Source: Oscillibacter sp.
Lineage (GTDB): Bacteria > Bacillota > Clostridia > Oscillospirales > Oscillospiraceae
NCBI GenBank assembly: GCA_017547085.1
Contig: JAFYQM010000052.1
Coordinates: 1-44,653 of the forward strand
Direction of reading: 5' to 3'
DNA: 44,653 nt
Each line of letters opens with the position of its first letter. Position 1 is the stretch's first letter. Shown in pieces: positions 7,427 through 15,871 of this stretch. Below the pieces are notes generated by a model. The model ran no database searches. It had not been told where the DNA came from and worked only from the letters and a program-made list of their open reading frames with translations. A program made the translations under genes and the position numbers.

Positions 7427-8605
7427 ATGGCAAAGTTTGCGATCATGGGTCACGGCACCCTGGGTTCCGGTTTGGCAGAGGTTGCCCGCGTCAATAAAGA
7501 TGAAATCGCCGCCCGTTTGGGTGAGGCGGTCGAGGTCAAATATATTCTCGATATCCGCGATTTCCCCGACAGTCCCGATGCGGATAAGTTTATCAAGGAT
7601 TTTGCGATCATTGAAAACGACCCCGAAGTGGAAGTGGTGGTGGAGTGCATCGGCGGCACCAAGGTGGCGCAGGAGTTTACCCGCCGTGCTCTGCAGGCCG
7701 GTAAGCACGTTGTGACCGCCAACAAGGAACTGGTAGCAACGTTTGGCAAGGACCTGCTGGCGATTGCTGCGGAAAAGAACGTCAACTACCTGTTTGAGGC
7801 CAGCGTTGGCGGTGCGATTCCCCTGCTGCGTCCCCTGTTCCAGTGCATGGCAGGCAACCAGATCGAGGAGATCGCCGGCATCCTGAACGGCACCACCAAC
7901 TACATCCTCACCCGCATGGTGCAGGATGGCGCATCCTTTGCTGATGCCCTGAAGGAAGCACAGGCCAAGGGCTATGCCGAGGCAGACCCCACTGCCGACG
8001 TGGAAGGTATCGATGCCGGCCGTAAGATCTGCATCCTGGCCAATCTTGCATGGGGCAAGGAAGTGGCTCCCTCCAAGGTCAGCATGACCGGTATCAGCGC
8101 CATCGACCTCAAGGATGTGGATATTGCCGCCTCCGCAGGTTACAAGGTGAAGCTGCTGGGCCATGCCCTTCGGTTGGACGGCGGCAAGGTTGCTGCCTAT
8201 GTGGCGCCCCATCTGGTGTCTGAAAAGATGCTGCTGGCCAGCGTGGACGATGTGTTCAACGCCTGCATGATCCGCGGCAATGCAGCCGATGAAGTGATGT
8301 TCTACGGCCGCGGCGCCGGTAAGCCCACTGCTTCCGCGCTGATGGGCGACGTAATCGATGCCATCCAGCACCGCGAGAAGCGTCGTGAGCTGGGCTGGAG
8401 CGAGAGTGCCGATCTGGCTGACAGCGCCCTGCTGCCCATGAAGTGGTACCTGCGGGGTGACTTTACCGCGGCTGACGCCAAGGCTGTCTGCGGTGAGGTA
8501 GAGGAGATCGCCCCCAATGCGGTGATCACTGCAGCCATGAGTGAGATCGACGCCAAGGCAGTCGCTGAGAAGCTGAGTGCCGCGGCCATGCTCCGCGTAC
8601 TATAA
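7427..8605 (+). CDS. hom: Homoserine dehydrogenase
   Basis: This 392-residue enzyme of the aspartate pathway reduces aspartate semialdehyde to homoserine for threonine and methionine synthesis. The NAD(P) motif GHGTLGSG is at 8-15. The catalytic region is visible in TANKELVA and VEGIDAGRKICILANLAWG, which contain the conserved Asp and Lys residues. The C-terminal ~50 residues look like a shortened, degenerate ACT domain, shorter than in feedback-inhibited enzymes of 430 residues. AAGGAGAA precedes the ATG. It sits between an ACT protein and aspartokinase, so the locus makes and regulates the aspartate family. Confidence 0.95.
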   Translation: MAKFAIMGHGTLGSGLAEVARVNKDEIAARLGEAVEVKYILDIRDFPDSPDADKFIKDFAIIENDPEVEVVVECIGGTKVAQEFTRRALQAGKHVVTANKELVATFGKDLLAIAAEKNVNYLFEASVGGAIPLLRPLFQCMAGNQIEEIAGILNGTTNYILTRMVQDGASFADALKEAQAKGYAEADPTADVEGIDAGRKICILANLAWGKEVAPSKVSMTGISAIDLKDVDIAASAGYKVKLLGHALRLDGGKVAAYVAPHLVSEKMLLASVDDVFNACMIRGNAADEVMFYGRGAGKPTASALMGDVIDAIQHREKRRELGWSESADLADSALLPMKWYLRGDFTAADAKAVCGEVEEIAPNAVITAAMSEIDAKAVAEKLSAAAMLRVL

Positions 8606-8659
8606 TGAGAATGGCAGCATGGGGCTGCCGGCGAGACAAAGAAAAGAGGGCATAACACT

Positions 8660-9871
8660 ATGAGTTTGATCGTACAGAAATTCGGCGGCAGTTCCGTCAA
8701 GGATGCGGCACACATCCGCAATGTCGCCGGTATCATAGCAGAGACGTATCTGCAGGGAAATGATGTGATGGTCGTCCTGTCCGCACAGGGCGATACCACA
8801 GATGACCTCATTGCCAAGGCAGAGGAGATCAATCCCCGCGCCTCCAAGCGGGAGATGGATATGCTGCTGGCCACCGGCGAGCAGATTTCCGTGGCGCTGT
8901 GCGCCATGGCGCTGGAGTCCATGGGGCTGCCCTGTGTGTCCCTGACCGCATGGCAGGTGGGCATTATTTCCAGCCACGTTCACTCTGACGCACGCATCCG
9001 CAAGATCGATCAGGAGCGCGTCCGCAAGGAACTGGACCAGCACCGTATCGTGATCGTCACCGGTTTCCAGGGTGTGGACCGCAGCGGCGATATCACCACC
9101 CTCGGCCGCGGCGGCAGCGATACCAGTGCAGTGGCGCTGGCGGCTGCATTCCATGCAGACCTGTGCCAGATCTACACGGATGTGGATGGCGTCTACACCA
9201 CAGATCCCCGCATCGAGCCCAAGGCCCGCAAGCTGGAGGAAATTACTTACGACGAGATGCTGGAACTGGCATCTCAGGGCGCTGGCGTGCTGCATAACCG
9301 CAGCGTGGAGCTGGCAAAGAAATTCAAAGTTGATATGGAAGTCGTGTCCAGCTTGGAACGTAAGCCCGGCACGAAAGTTAAGGAGGTCACCAACGTGGAA
9401 AAAACCAATATTGCCGGCGTGGCAAAGGACACCAGTATTGCCCGTGTCGCCCTGATCGGCCTGCAGCATAACCCCGGCGTCGCATTCCAGGTCTTCGACC
9501 TGCTGGGCAAGCACAACATCAATGTGGACGTCATCCTGCAGTCCATCGGCCGTGACGCCACCAAGGATATCACCTTCACCATCCATAAGAAGGATCTGCT
9601 GGATGCGGAGGAGCTGCTCAATGCCAATAAGGAAGTGCTGAAGTTTGACCACATTGAAGCTGACGAGCATATCGGCAAGGTTTCCATCGTGGGCATTGGT
9701 CTGATGAGCAACTGCGGCATGGCTGCCAAGATGTTCGAGGCTCTGTATGAGGCCGGCATCAACATCCAGATGATCAACACCTCCGAGATCCGCGTCTCCG
9801 TTCTGCTGGACGAGGAAGATGTGAACCGTGCAGTCAAGGCGATCCACGCAAAGTTTTTTGACGAAATTTGA
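8660..9871 (+). CDS. lysC: Aspartokinase
   Basis: This 403-residue kinase phosphorylates aspartate in the first step of lysine, threonine and methionine synthesis. KFGGSSVKDA lies near residue 7 and GRGGSDTSAVAL marks the amino-acid kinase fold. Two ACT repeats occupy roughly 265-400 (NPGVAFQVFDLLG, then GIGLMSNCGMAAKMF), so allosteric control by lysine and/or threonine is expected. It begins 54 bases after hom with a GAGGG site, and a strong terminator follows. This is the common clostridial hom-lysC pairing. Which amino acid inhibits it cannot be read here. Confidence 0.95.
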   Translation: MSLIVQKFGGSSVKDAAHIRNVAGIIAETYLQGNDVMVVLSAQGDTTDDLIAKAEEINPRASKREMDMLLATGEQISVALCAMALESMGLPCVSLTAWQVGIISSHVHSDARIRKIDQERVRKELDQHRIVIVTGFQGVDRSGDITTLGRGGSDTSAVALAAAFHADLCQIYTDVDGVYTTDPRIEPKARKLEEITYDEMLELASQGAGVLHNRSVELAKKFKVDMEVVSSLERKPGTKVKEVTNVEKTNIAGVAKDTSIARVALIGLQHNPGVAFQVFDLLGKHNINVDVILQSIGRDATKDITFTIHKKDLLDAEELLNANKEVLKFDHIEADEHIGKVSIVGIGLMSNCGMAAKMFEALYEAGINIQMINTSEIRVSVLLDEEDVNRAVKAIHAKFFDEI

Positions 9872-9878
9872 TCTGATG

Positions 9879-9910
9879 AAAAGGGGACGCACGAATTGCG
9901 TCCCCTTTTT
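9879..9910 (+). terminator. Terminator after aspartokinase
   Basis: AAAAGGGGACGCA pairs perfectly with TGCGTCCCCTTTT (13 bp, 5-base loop), ending in a T-run. Confidence 0.9.
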
Positions 9911-9923
9911 ATGGATTTTAGGA

Positions 9924-9952
9924 TTTACTTTAGGACGGTTTTGTGCTACAAT
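9924..9952 (+). promoter_or_regulatory. Predicted promoter for the UPF0237-UPF0210 pair
   Basis: TTTACT (9924-9929) and TACAAT (9947-9952) with a 17-base spacer, 44 bases upstream of the ATG at 9997. Confidence 0.5.
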
Positions 9953-9996
9953 AAACCGATTTTGAAACAGAGAAGCATTTTTGAGGAGGCACATTT

Positions 9997-10266
9997 ATGA
10001 ATGCGATCGTTACGGTTGTCGGCCAGGATAAGGTGGGCATCATTGCCGCTGTCTGCGCATTACTGGCAGAGTACAACGTCAACATTCTGGATATTTCCCA
10101 GACCATCATGCAGGGCTCTTTCACCATGGTCATGGCTGTGGATGTGGAGAAGGCCACGGTGAGTGTGGGCGACCTGCGTACGGCGCTGGAGCAGCTGGGA
10201 GAGAAGATGGAGATCGCCATCCGCATCCAGCGGGAGGAGATCTTTAACGCCATGCACAGAATCTGA
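9997..10266 (+). CDS. UPF0237-type stand-alone ACT domain protein
   Basis: This 89-residue protein consists of one ACT domain ([18 protein letters not shown] at the start), resembling the regulatory half of GcvR. TTGAGGAGG precedes the ATG at 9997. It ends 14 bases before a UPF0210/DUF711 gene; the two families are neighbours in many Firmicutes and are annotated as PFL-associated. The likely role is sensing a small molecule, possibly an amino acid, and controlling its partner, but the ligand is unknown. Confidence 0.9.
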   Translation: MNAIVTVVGQDKVGIIAAVCALLAEYNVNILDISQTIMQGSFTMVMAVDVEKATVSVGDLRTALEQLGEKMEIAIRIQREEIFNAMHRI

Positions 10267-10280
10267 GAGGGAGGGTCAGT

Positions 10281-11639
10281 ATGCTCAATCAGAAAGACAT
10301 CCTCTCTACCATTGAGATGATCGACCAGCAGCATCTGGACATCCGTACCATCACCATGGGCATTTCCCTGCTCAGCTGCTGTGATCCCGATGCCAAGCGG
10401 GCCTGTGACAAAGTTTACGACAAGATTACCCGCTATGCTGAAAGATTAGTGAAGACCGGCGAGGACATCGAGCGGGAGTTTGGTATTCCCATCGTTAATA
10501 AGCGTATTTCCGTTACCCCTATGGCTTTGGTGGCGGGCGCCAGTGAGACGGAAGACTATGTGCCCTTTGCACTGGCCCTGGATCGTGCGGCTAAGACCTG
10601 CGGCGTCAACTTCATCGGCGGTTATTCCGCACTGGTGCAGAAGGGCATGACCCTCGCGGACGAGAAGCTGATCCGTTCCATTCCCGAGGCGCTGGCCCGG
10701 ACAGATTTGGTGTGCTCCTCCGTGAACGTGGGCTCTACCAAGGCGGGCATCAACATGGACGCCGTTGCTCTGATGGGCCGTATCATCAAGGATACCGCGA
10801 AAGCCACGGAGGCGCAGGACGGACTGGGATGCGCCAAGCTGGTGGTGTTCTGTAATGCCGTGGAGGACAACCCCTTTATGGCAGGCGCGTTCCACGGTGT
10901 TGGTGAGGCGGAAAAGATCATCAATGTGGGTGTGTCCGGCCCCGGCGTGGTGCATCATGCGCTGCAGGCGGTGAAGGGCCAGCCCTTTGATGTGGTGGCG
11001 GAGACTGTGAAAAAGACCGCGTTCCGCGTGACCCGTATGGGTCAGCTGGTGGCACAGGAGGCCTCCCGCCGTCTGGATACGCCCTTCGGCATTGTGGACC
11101 TCTCCCTTGCACCCACGCCTGCCATCGGCGACAGTGTGGCCCGCATTCTGGAGGAAATGGGTCTGGAGGTCTGCGGCACCCATGGTACCACCGCGGCGCT
11201 GGCACTGCTGAATGACGCCGTGAAGAAGGGCGGCGTGATGGCGTCCTCCTCTGTGGGCGGCTTGTCGGGTGCCTTTATCCCTGTTTCCGAAGACGAGGGT
11301 ATGATCGCTGCCGCCCGTAGTGGCGTGCTGACCCTCGACAAGCTGGAGGCTATGACCTGTGTCTGCTCCGTGGGCCTCGACATGATTGCCATTCCCGGTG
11401 ACACTCCGGCGGAGACCATCTCTGCCATCATCGCGGATGAGGCGGCCATCGGCATGGTCAACTGCAAGACTACGGCTGTCCGTGTGCTGCCTGCCGTGGG
11501 TAAAACGGTAGGTGATACCATCGAGATGGGAGGCCTGCTGGGCAGCGCCCCGGTGATGCCGGTACATCCCGAGTCCGCGGCGGAGTTTATTGCCCGCGGC
11601 GGCCGGATTCCCGCGCCGATGCACAGCTTGAAGAACTGA
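10281..11639 (+). CDS. UPF0210/DUF711 (PFL-like) family protein
   Basis: This 452-residue cytoplasmic protein is full-length for the UPF0210 family, related in fold to pyruvate formate-lyase-like proteins. Recognisable stretches include [17 protein letters not shown] and the Gly-rich region [12 protein letters not shown]. No glycyl-radical motif of the RVSGY kind is visible, so a radical mechanism is not supported. It follows the UPF0237 ACT protein by 14 bases with its own GAGGGAGGG site. The function is unknown; co-occurrence with an ACT protein suggests allosteric control. Confidence 0.9.
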   Translation: MLNQKDILSTIEMIDQQHLDIRTITMGISLLSCCDPDAKRACDKVYDKITRYAERLVKTGEDIEREFGIPIVNKRISVTPMALVAGASETEDYVPFALALDRAAKTCGVNFIGGYSALVQKGMTLADEKLIRSIPEALARTDLVCSSVNVGSTKAGINMDAVALMGRIIKDTAKATEAQDGLGCAKLVVFCNAVEDNPFMAGAFHGVGEAEKIINVGVSGPGVVHHALQAVKGQPFDVVAETVKKTAFRVTRMGQLVAQEASRRLDTPFGIVDLSLAPTPAIGDSVARILEEMGLEVCGTHGTTAALALLNDAVKKGGVMASSSVGGLSGAFIPVSEDEGMIAAARSGVLTLDKLEAMTCVCSVGLDMIAIPGDTPAETISAIIADEAAIGMVNCKTTAVRVLPAVGKTVGDTIEMGGLLGSAPVMPVHPESAAEFIARGGRIPAPMHSLKN

Positions 11640-11641
11640 CG

Positions 11642-11677
11642 AAAAAGCCCTGAACCGTATGGTTTCAGGGCTTTTTT
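11642..11677 (+). terminator. Terminator after the UPF0210 gene
   Basis: AAAAAGCCCTGAACC pairs with GGTTTCAGGGCTTTTT with one bulged T and a 4-base loop, followed by a T-run. Confidence 0.88.
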
Positions 11678-11697
11678 GATGCAGTAAAAATCAATAG

Positions 11698-11725
11698 TTG
11701 CAAAATCAAGGAAAATAGGTAAAAT
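11698..11725 (+). promoter_or_regulatory. Predicted promoter for the c-di-AMP receptor gene
   Basis: TTGCAA (11698-11703) and TAAAAT (11720-11725) are separated by 16 bases, 45 bases ahead of the ATG at 11771. Confidence 0.5.
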
Positions 11726-11770
11726 AAATGCATAGGATATTGATAAAGCTTTTCAACAGGAGGCAACCGT

Positions 11771-12112
11771 ATGGAACACGCGAAGGGCAAGCTGATTCTT
11801 GCAGTGCTACAGGGCGACGATTATGAGACCACCGTGCGCGCTTTGAATAAAGAGGGCTTTTTTGCCACGCTGCTCAGTTCCACCGGCGGGTTCCTGAAGA
11901 AAAAGAGCACCACGGTGATGATCGGCGTGGAGAACGAAAAGGTGCCGCAGGTGATGGAGATTCTGCATCGCTGCACTAAAAAACGGACGGAAACGACATA
12001 CCAGAGCCTGTCTGTGTCTCCCGCTGCCGGAATGCCCGCCATGCCCATGATGAAGACGGTGGGCGGCGCGGCTGTGTTTGTGCTGAATCTGGAACAGATT
12101 GAAAAGTTTTAA
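11771..12112 (+). CDS. Cyclic-di-AMP receptor, PstA/DarA family
   Basis: This 113-residue PII-like protein shows the PstA family pattern: LILAVLQGDDYETTVRAL near the start, FFATLLSSTGGFLKKKSTTV (about 30-50) and a GVENEKV element. In the family the STGGFL segment binds the c-di-AMP base and the trimer relays the signal to unknown partners. Here the N-terminus is about five residues longer than usual (MEHAKG). AACAGGAGG precedes the ATG. The gene is alone between its own promoter and a bidirectional terminator. No c-di-AMP synthase is in the window. Confidence 0.9.
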   Translation: MEHAKGKLILAVLQGDDYETTVRALNKEGFFATLLSSTGGFLKKKSTTVMIGVENEKVPQVMEILHRCTKKRTETTYQSLSVSPAAGMPAMPMMKTVGGAAVFVLNLEQIEKF

Positions 12113-12124
12113 GGACGATTAAGG

Positions 12125-12155
12125 AACGCGCCTCCCGAACGGGAGGCGCGTTTTT
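12125..12155. terminator. Bidirectional terminator between pstA-like and queH
   Basis: A 12-bp GC-rich perfect stem (12125-12136 with 12141-12152), GAAC loop, and T's on the plus side. The convergent queH gene ends 3 bases further on. Confidence 0.85.
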
Positions 12156-12157
12156 CG

Positions 12158-12724
12158 TCAGAGAGTGGAAAATTTTGCTCTGTCACGGTCAATCTGCTTC
12201 TGGTAGCGATCCTGCTCGGAAAAGACGCAGCCACAGTATTTCTGCATATAAAAGCCCAGTTCCCGGGCTTTTTTGTTCCCTTCTCGGAAATTTGGGCGAA
12301 AATCGCGGTAGAGAAACTCAACCCCGTATTCCTTCGCATAGCGCTCTGCGGCCTGCACGATGCCCGCGTGATCCTGATAGAGACTGCACAGCAGTGTAGA
12401 GGTGAAATGGGTGAACCCATGCTCGGCAGCATATTTGGCCGTTCCGGCGAGGCGGTGTTCATAGCAGTACACGCAGCGGTGGTCGATGTCCGCAGCCACC
12501 GCGCGGACAAAGTCCTTCAGACCGTAATCTTCCTGCATGCGCACCTCCATACCGATGGTGGGTGCAAATTCCAGCAGGCAGTTGCGCCGTGCTTCGTATT
12601 CCTTCCAGGGGTGAATATTGGGATTATACCAGAACGCTACCGGCTCAATGCCCTCTGAACGCAGCGGATCAATGCAGGAGAGGGAGCAGGGGGCACAGCA
12701 GGTGTGCATCAAAACCGTATCCAT
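12158..12724 (-). CDS. queH: Epoxyqueuosine reductase QueH
   Basis: This 188-residue protein carries the QueH (DUF208) signature HTCCAPC at residues 7-13, C84-x-x-C87 in DHRCVYC and C164-G-C166 near the C-terminus. The enzyme reduces epoxyqueuosine to queuosine in tRNA, the final step of the hypermodification, as an alternative to QueG, and uses an Fe-S site built from these cysteines. AACGAGG precedes the ATG at 12724. It is monocistronic, with a predicted promoter upstream. No other queuosine genes are in the window. Confidence 0.93.
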   Translation of the reverse strand: MDTVLMHTCCAPCSLSCIDPLRSEGIEPVAFWYNPNIHPWKEYEARRNCLLEFAPTIGMEVRMQEDYGLKDFVRAVAADIDHRCVYCYEHRLAGTAKYAAEHGFTHFTSTLLCSLYQDHAGIVQAAERYAKEYGVEFLYRDFRPNFREGNKKARELGFYMQKYCGCVFSEQDRYQKQIDRDRAKFSTL

Positions 12725-12765
12725 AGGAGTACCTCGTTTCTTTGGCGGGATTCTAAATCAAAGTC

Positions 12766-12794
12766 AGTATACCATATCATCTGGAAAAGGCCAA
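12766..12794 (-). promoter_or_regulatory. Predicted promoter for queH
   Basis: On the minus strand TTGGCC (12794-12789) and TATACT (12771-12766) lie 17 bases apart, about 40 bases upstream of the start codon. Confidence 0.5.
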
Positions 12795-12950
12795 GAGGAA
12801 AAGGAAGAGCAAATCTTAACGACTTCTTTGCGGAATGTTTAAAATTTTGACATGGAAACTAACGAGAAAAACGAGTAAATTACATACTGGTAAAAACTGT
12901 TGTATTGCGTCGAAGATACAATGCGTTGTCCCGAGAAGGAGGAAGTCCCC

Positions 12951-15866
12951 TTGAGAGTAGGATTGGACATTGGCTCCACCACCATCAAATGCGTGGTGCT
13001 GGATGAGGCGGAAACCATCCGTTACAGTACATATGAGCGGCATTTCAGCCACATTGTGGAGAAGTCGGAGGAGTTGCTGCGCCGTATTGCGGAGCAGTTC
13101 GGAGACTGCGCAGAACTGGCAATTTCTGGTTCCGCCGGCATGGGCATGGCGGACAGTGTGGGTGTGCCCTTTGTGCAGGAGGTGTTTGCCACCCGTGTGG
13201 CGGCAAACCGTTTGGCTCCCGGTACGGATTGCATCATCGAACTGGGCGGAGAGGACGCTAAGATTTTATTCCTCACCGGCGGCAGTGAGGTGCGTATGAA
13301 TGGTTCCTGCGCCGGTGGTACCGGCGCGTTTATCGACCAGATGGCGACCCTCCTGAAAATGAGTGCCGATGAGATGGACACTGCTGCAAAGCAGGCGGAA
13401 AAGACCTATACCATTGCCTCCCGCTGCGGCGTGTTTGCCAAGAGCGATGTGCAGCCTCTCATCAATCAGGGTGCCCGTACAGCGGATATTGCCGCCAGTA
13501 TCTACCACGCTGTGGTGAACCAGACCATTGCAGGTCTTGCACAGGGACGGCCCATTACCGGAAACGTATTGTATCTGGGCGGCCCGCTGACCTTTTCCGG
13601 GTGCCTTCGAAAGTGCTTTGATGAGGCGCTGGGTGTTATCGGCACCTGCCCGGAAAACAGCTTGCTGTTTGTGGCGCTGGGCGCAGCTTTTTATGCGGAT
13701 CGAACCAGCAACCTGACGGAGGTGGCCGACCGGCTGCACCAGCGCGGCGCATCGGAGACCTACCGTTCCCAGCCGCCCCTGTTTGACAATCAAGAGCAGT
13801 ATGAGGCGTTCCTTGCGCGGCATGCCAAGGCAAGTGTGCCCCGGATGCCCTTTGGTGCGGACTATGCCGCGCCGGTACATATTGGTATCGACTCCGGCTC
13901 CACCACGGTAAAAGTGGTGGTGATCGATGAGGAACAGCGCATTCTCTTTACGGATTACCGCCCCAATCTGGGCAATCCTGTGCCGCTGATCCGCAGCGTG
14001 CTGCAGCAGCTGTATGACGAGCATCCGGCGCTGCATGTGGCGTCCGTTACCACGACTGGCTACGGTGAGGATTTGGCGAAGGCTGCCTTCCACGCTGACT
14101 ACGGCGTGGTGGAGACCGTGGCACATTTTACTGCGGCCCGTCACTTCCTGCCCCAAGTGGATTTTATTATCGACATCGGCGGACAGGACATGAAGTGCTT
14201 CAAGATCGATCAGGGAGCCATCAGTAATATCTTCCTGAACGAGGCCTGTTCCTCCGGCTGCGGCAGCTTCCTGCAGACCTTTGCGCAGGCGCTGGGCTAT
14301 GAAGTGAAGGAGTTTGCCAAACTGGGCCTCTTTGCCGACCGGCCTGTGGATCTGGGTTCCCGTTGTACCGTGTTTATGAACTCCAGCGTGAAGCAGGCCC
14401 AAAAGGATGGTGCCAGCATTGCGAATATTTCTGCGGGCCTTTCCATCTCTGTGGTAAAAAACGCCATCTACAAGGTGATCCGCGCGTCCTCTCCTGAGGC
14501 ATTGGGCCGGAATATCGTGGTGCAGGGCGGTACGTTCTATAACGAGGCCGTGCTCCGCGCCTTTGAGAAGGAAATGGGTGTGGACGTGATCCGGCCCGAT
14601 ATCGCGGGACTGATGGGCGCCTACGGCGCTGCTCTGTACGGACAGGGCAAAGCAGCGTCCGGTCAGGTCAGTTCGCTGCTGGATCGCAAGGCACTGGCGG
14701 CATTCCGACAGGAGACACGCAGCGAAATCTGCGGAAAGTGCGGCAATAACTGCCAGCTGACCATCAACACCTTTGCCGACGGCGAGACCTTTATCAGCGG
14801 CAACCGCTGTGACCGTCCCGTCACCGGCGAGGCAGACAGCGGCGCGCTGAATCTCTATGCGTATAAGCGGAAGCTGATCCTCAGCTACAAGCCCAGCGAA
14901 AACCGCCGCGGAAAGATCGGCCTGCCGCTGTGTTTGAATTTTTGGGAACTGCTGCCTTTCTGGCACACGTTCTTTACGAAGCTGGGATTTGCGGTGTATC
15001 ACAGCCCCCTCAGCAGCCGTGACCTGTACTTGAAGGGACAGGGGACGATTCCCAGCGACACCGCCTGCTTCCCTGCGAAGCTGGCCCATGGACACGTTCA
15101 GTTCCTCAGCCGTCTGGGACTGGACGCCATTTTCTATCCCTGCATGACTTATAACATTGACGAGGGGCTCAGTGACAACCACTACAACTGTCCCGTGGTG
15201 GCCTACTATCCGGAGGTCATTGCAGGCAACTGTCCTGAGATCAAGACGACGAAGTTTATCTACGACTATGTGGGCATCCACCGCCCCAAGGACTTTACCA
15301 AGAAGATCCACGCCATTTTACGCCGCGATTTCCCGGATATCGGGAAAGAGGAGGTGCGCCGTGCCGCGGACGCCGCCTACGCCGAGTATGCCAATCACAT
15401 GGCGCTGGTGCGGAAAGAGGGCGCGCGCATCATCGATCAGGCCCGGGCAGAGGGACGCCGCATCATTGTGCTGGCGGGCCGGCCTTATCATGTGGATCCG
15501 GAGATTAATCACGGTATTGATACCTTGATTACCCGTTCCGGTGCCGCCGTGGTGACGGAGGACGCCGTGTCCAACCGGGTGGATAAGTTTCCCACCACCG
15601 TGCTGAACCAGTGGACCTACCACGCCCGCCTGTACGCGGCAGCGCGGTACTGCTGCACGCAGAAGGATATGGATTTAGTGCATCTGGTTTCTTTTGGCTG
15701 CGGTGTGGACGCTATCACCTCCGATGAAACGCAGGAGATCCTGCTCTCCGGCGGAAAGCTGTATACCCAGCTGAAAATCGACGAGATCACCAACCTCGGC
15801 GCGGTGCGCATCCGCCTGCGGAGTTTGTTTGCCGCGCTGGAGGAACAGGACGAAAAGGAGGCGTGA
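12951..15866 (+). CDS. Tandem 2-hydroxyacyl-CoA dehydratase activase fused to a dehydratase-like domain
   Basis: I choose TTG 12951 because GAGAAGGAGG lies just upstream and the protein then begins with MRVGLDIGSTT, the first strand of the ATPase fold; an ATG further 5' has no site. The 971-residue product holds two ASKHA ATPase domains of the BadF/HgdC type: residues 1-~265 with cluster-ligand cysteines in NGSCAGGTGAF (~119) and ASRCGVF (~158), and ~305-570 with NEACSSGCGSF and GSRCTVF. A CGKCGNNC cluster (~592) and a DUF2229/dehydratase-like region (~640-970) follow. Known single-domain relatives drive ATP-dependent electron transfer to 2-hydroxyacyl-CoA dehydratases. The substrate of this large fused form is unknown. 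The next gene supplies a partner subunit. Confidence 0.88.
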   Translation: MRVGLDIGSTTIKCVVLDEAETIRYSTYERHFSHIVEKSEELLRRIAEQFGDCAELAISGSAGMGMADSVGVPFVQEVFATRVAANRLAPGTDCIIELGGEDAKILFLTGGSEVRMNGSCAGGTGAFIDQMATLLKMSADEMDTAAKQAEKTYTIASRCGVFAKSDVQPLINQGARTADIAASIYHAVVNQTIAGLAQGRPITGNVLYLGGPLTFSGCLRKCFDEALGVIGTCPENSLLFVALGAAFYADRTSNLTEVADRLHQRGASETYRSQPPLFDNQEQYEAFLARHAKASVPRMPFGADYAAPVHIGIDSGSTTVKVVVIDEEQRILFTDYRPNLGNPVPLIRSVLQQLYDEHPALHVASVTTTGYGEDLAKAAFHADYGVVETVAHFTAARHFLPQVDFIIDIGGQDMKCFKIDQGAISNIFLNEACSSGCGSFLQTFAQALGYEVKEFAKLGLFADRPVDLGSRCTVFMNSSVKQAQKDGASIANISAGLSISVVKNAIYKVIRASSPEALGRNIVVQGGTFYNEAVLRAFEKEMGVDVIRPDIAGLMGAYGAALYGQGKAASGQVSSLLDRKALAAFRQETRSEICGKCGNNCQLTINTFADGETFISGNRCDRPVTGEADSGALNLYAYKRKLILSYKPSENRRGKIGLPLCLNFWELLPFWHTFFTKLGFAVYHSPLSSRDLYLKGQGTIPSDTACFPAKLAHGHVQFLSRLGLDAIFYPCMTYNIDEGLSDNHYNCPVVAYYPEVIAGNCPEIKTTKFIYDYVGIHRPKDFTKKIHAILRRDFPDIGKEEVRRAADAAYAEYANHMALVRKEGARIIDQARAEGRRIIVLAGRPYHVDPEINHGIDTLITRSGAAVVTEDAVSNRVDKFPTTVLNQWTYHARLYAAARYCCTQKDMDLVHLVSFGCGVDAITSDETQEILLSGGKLYTQLKIDEITNLGAVRIRLRSLFAALEEQDEKEA

Positions 15867-15871
15867 GACGG

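Noticed and set aside
12847..12886. TTGACA at 12847 with TAAATT or TACATA as the promoter of the activase fusion
   Set aside because: Spacers of 23 or more bases are outside the sigma-A range; a promoter probably exists here but I cannot place it.
13266..15311. A 681-codon open frame on the minus strand inside the activase fusion
   Set aside because: It is a mirror of the real gene's codon bias; the plus-strand gene has clear ATPase and cysteine motifs throughout.
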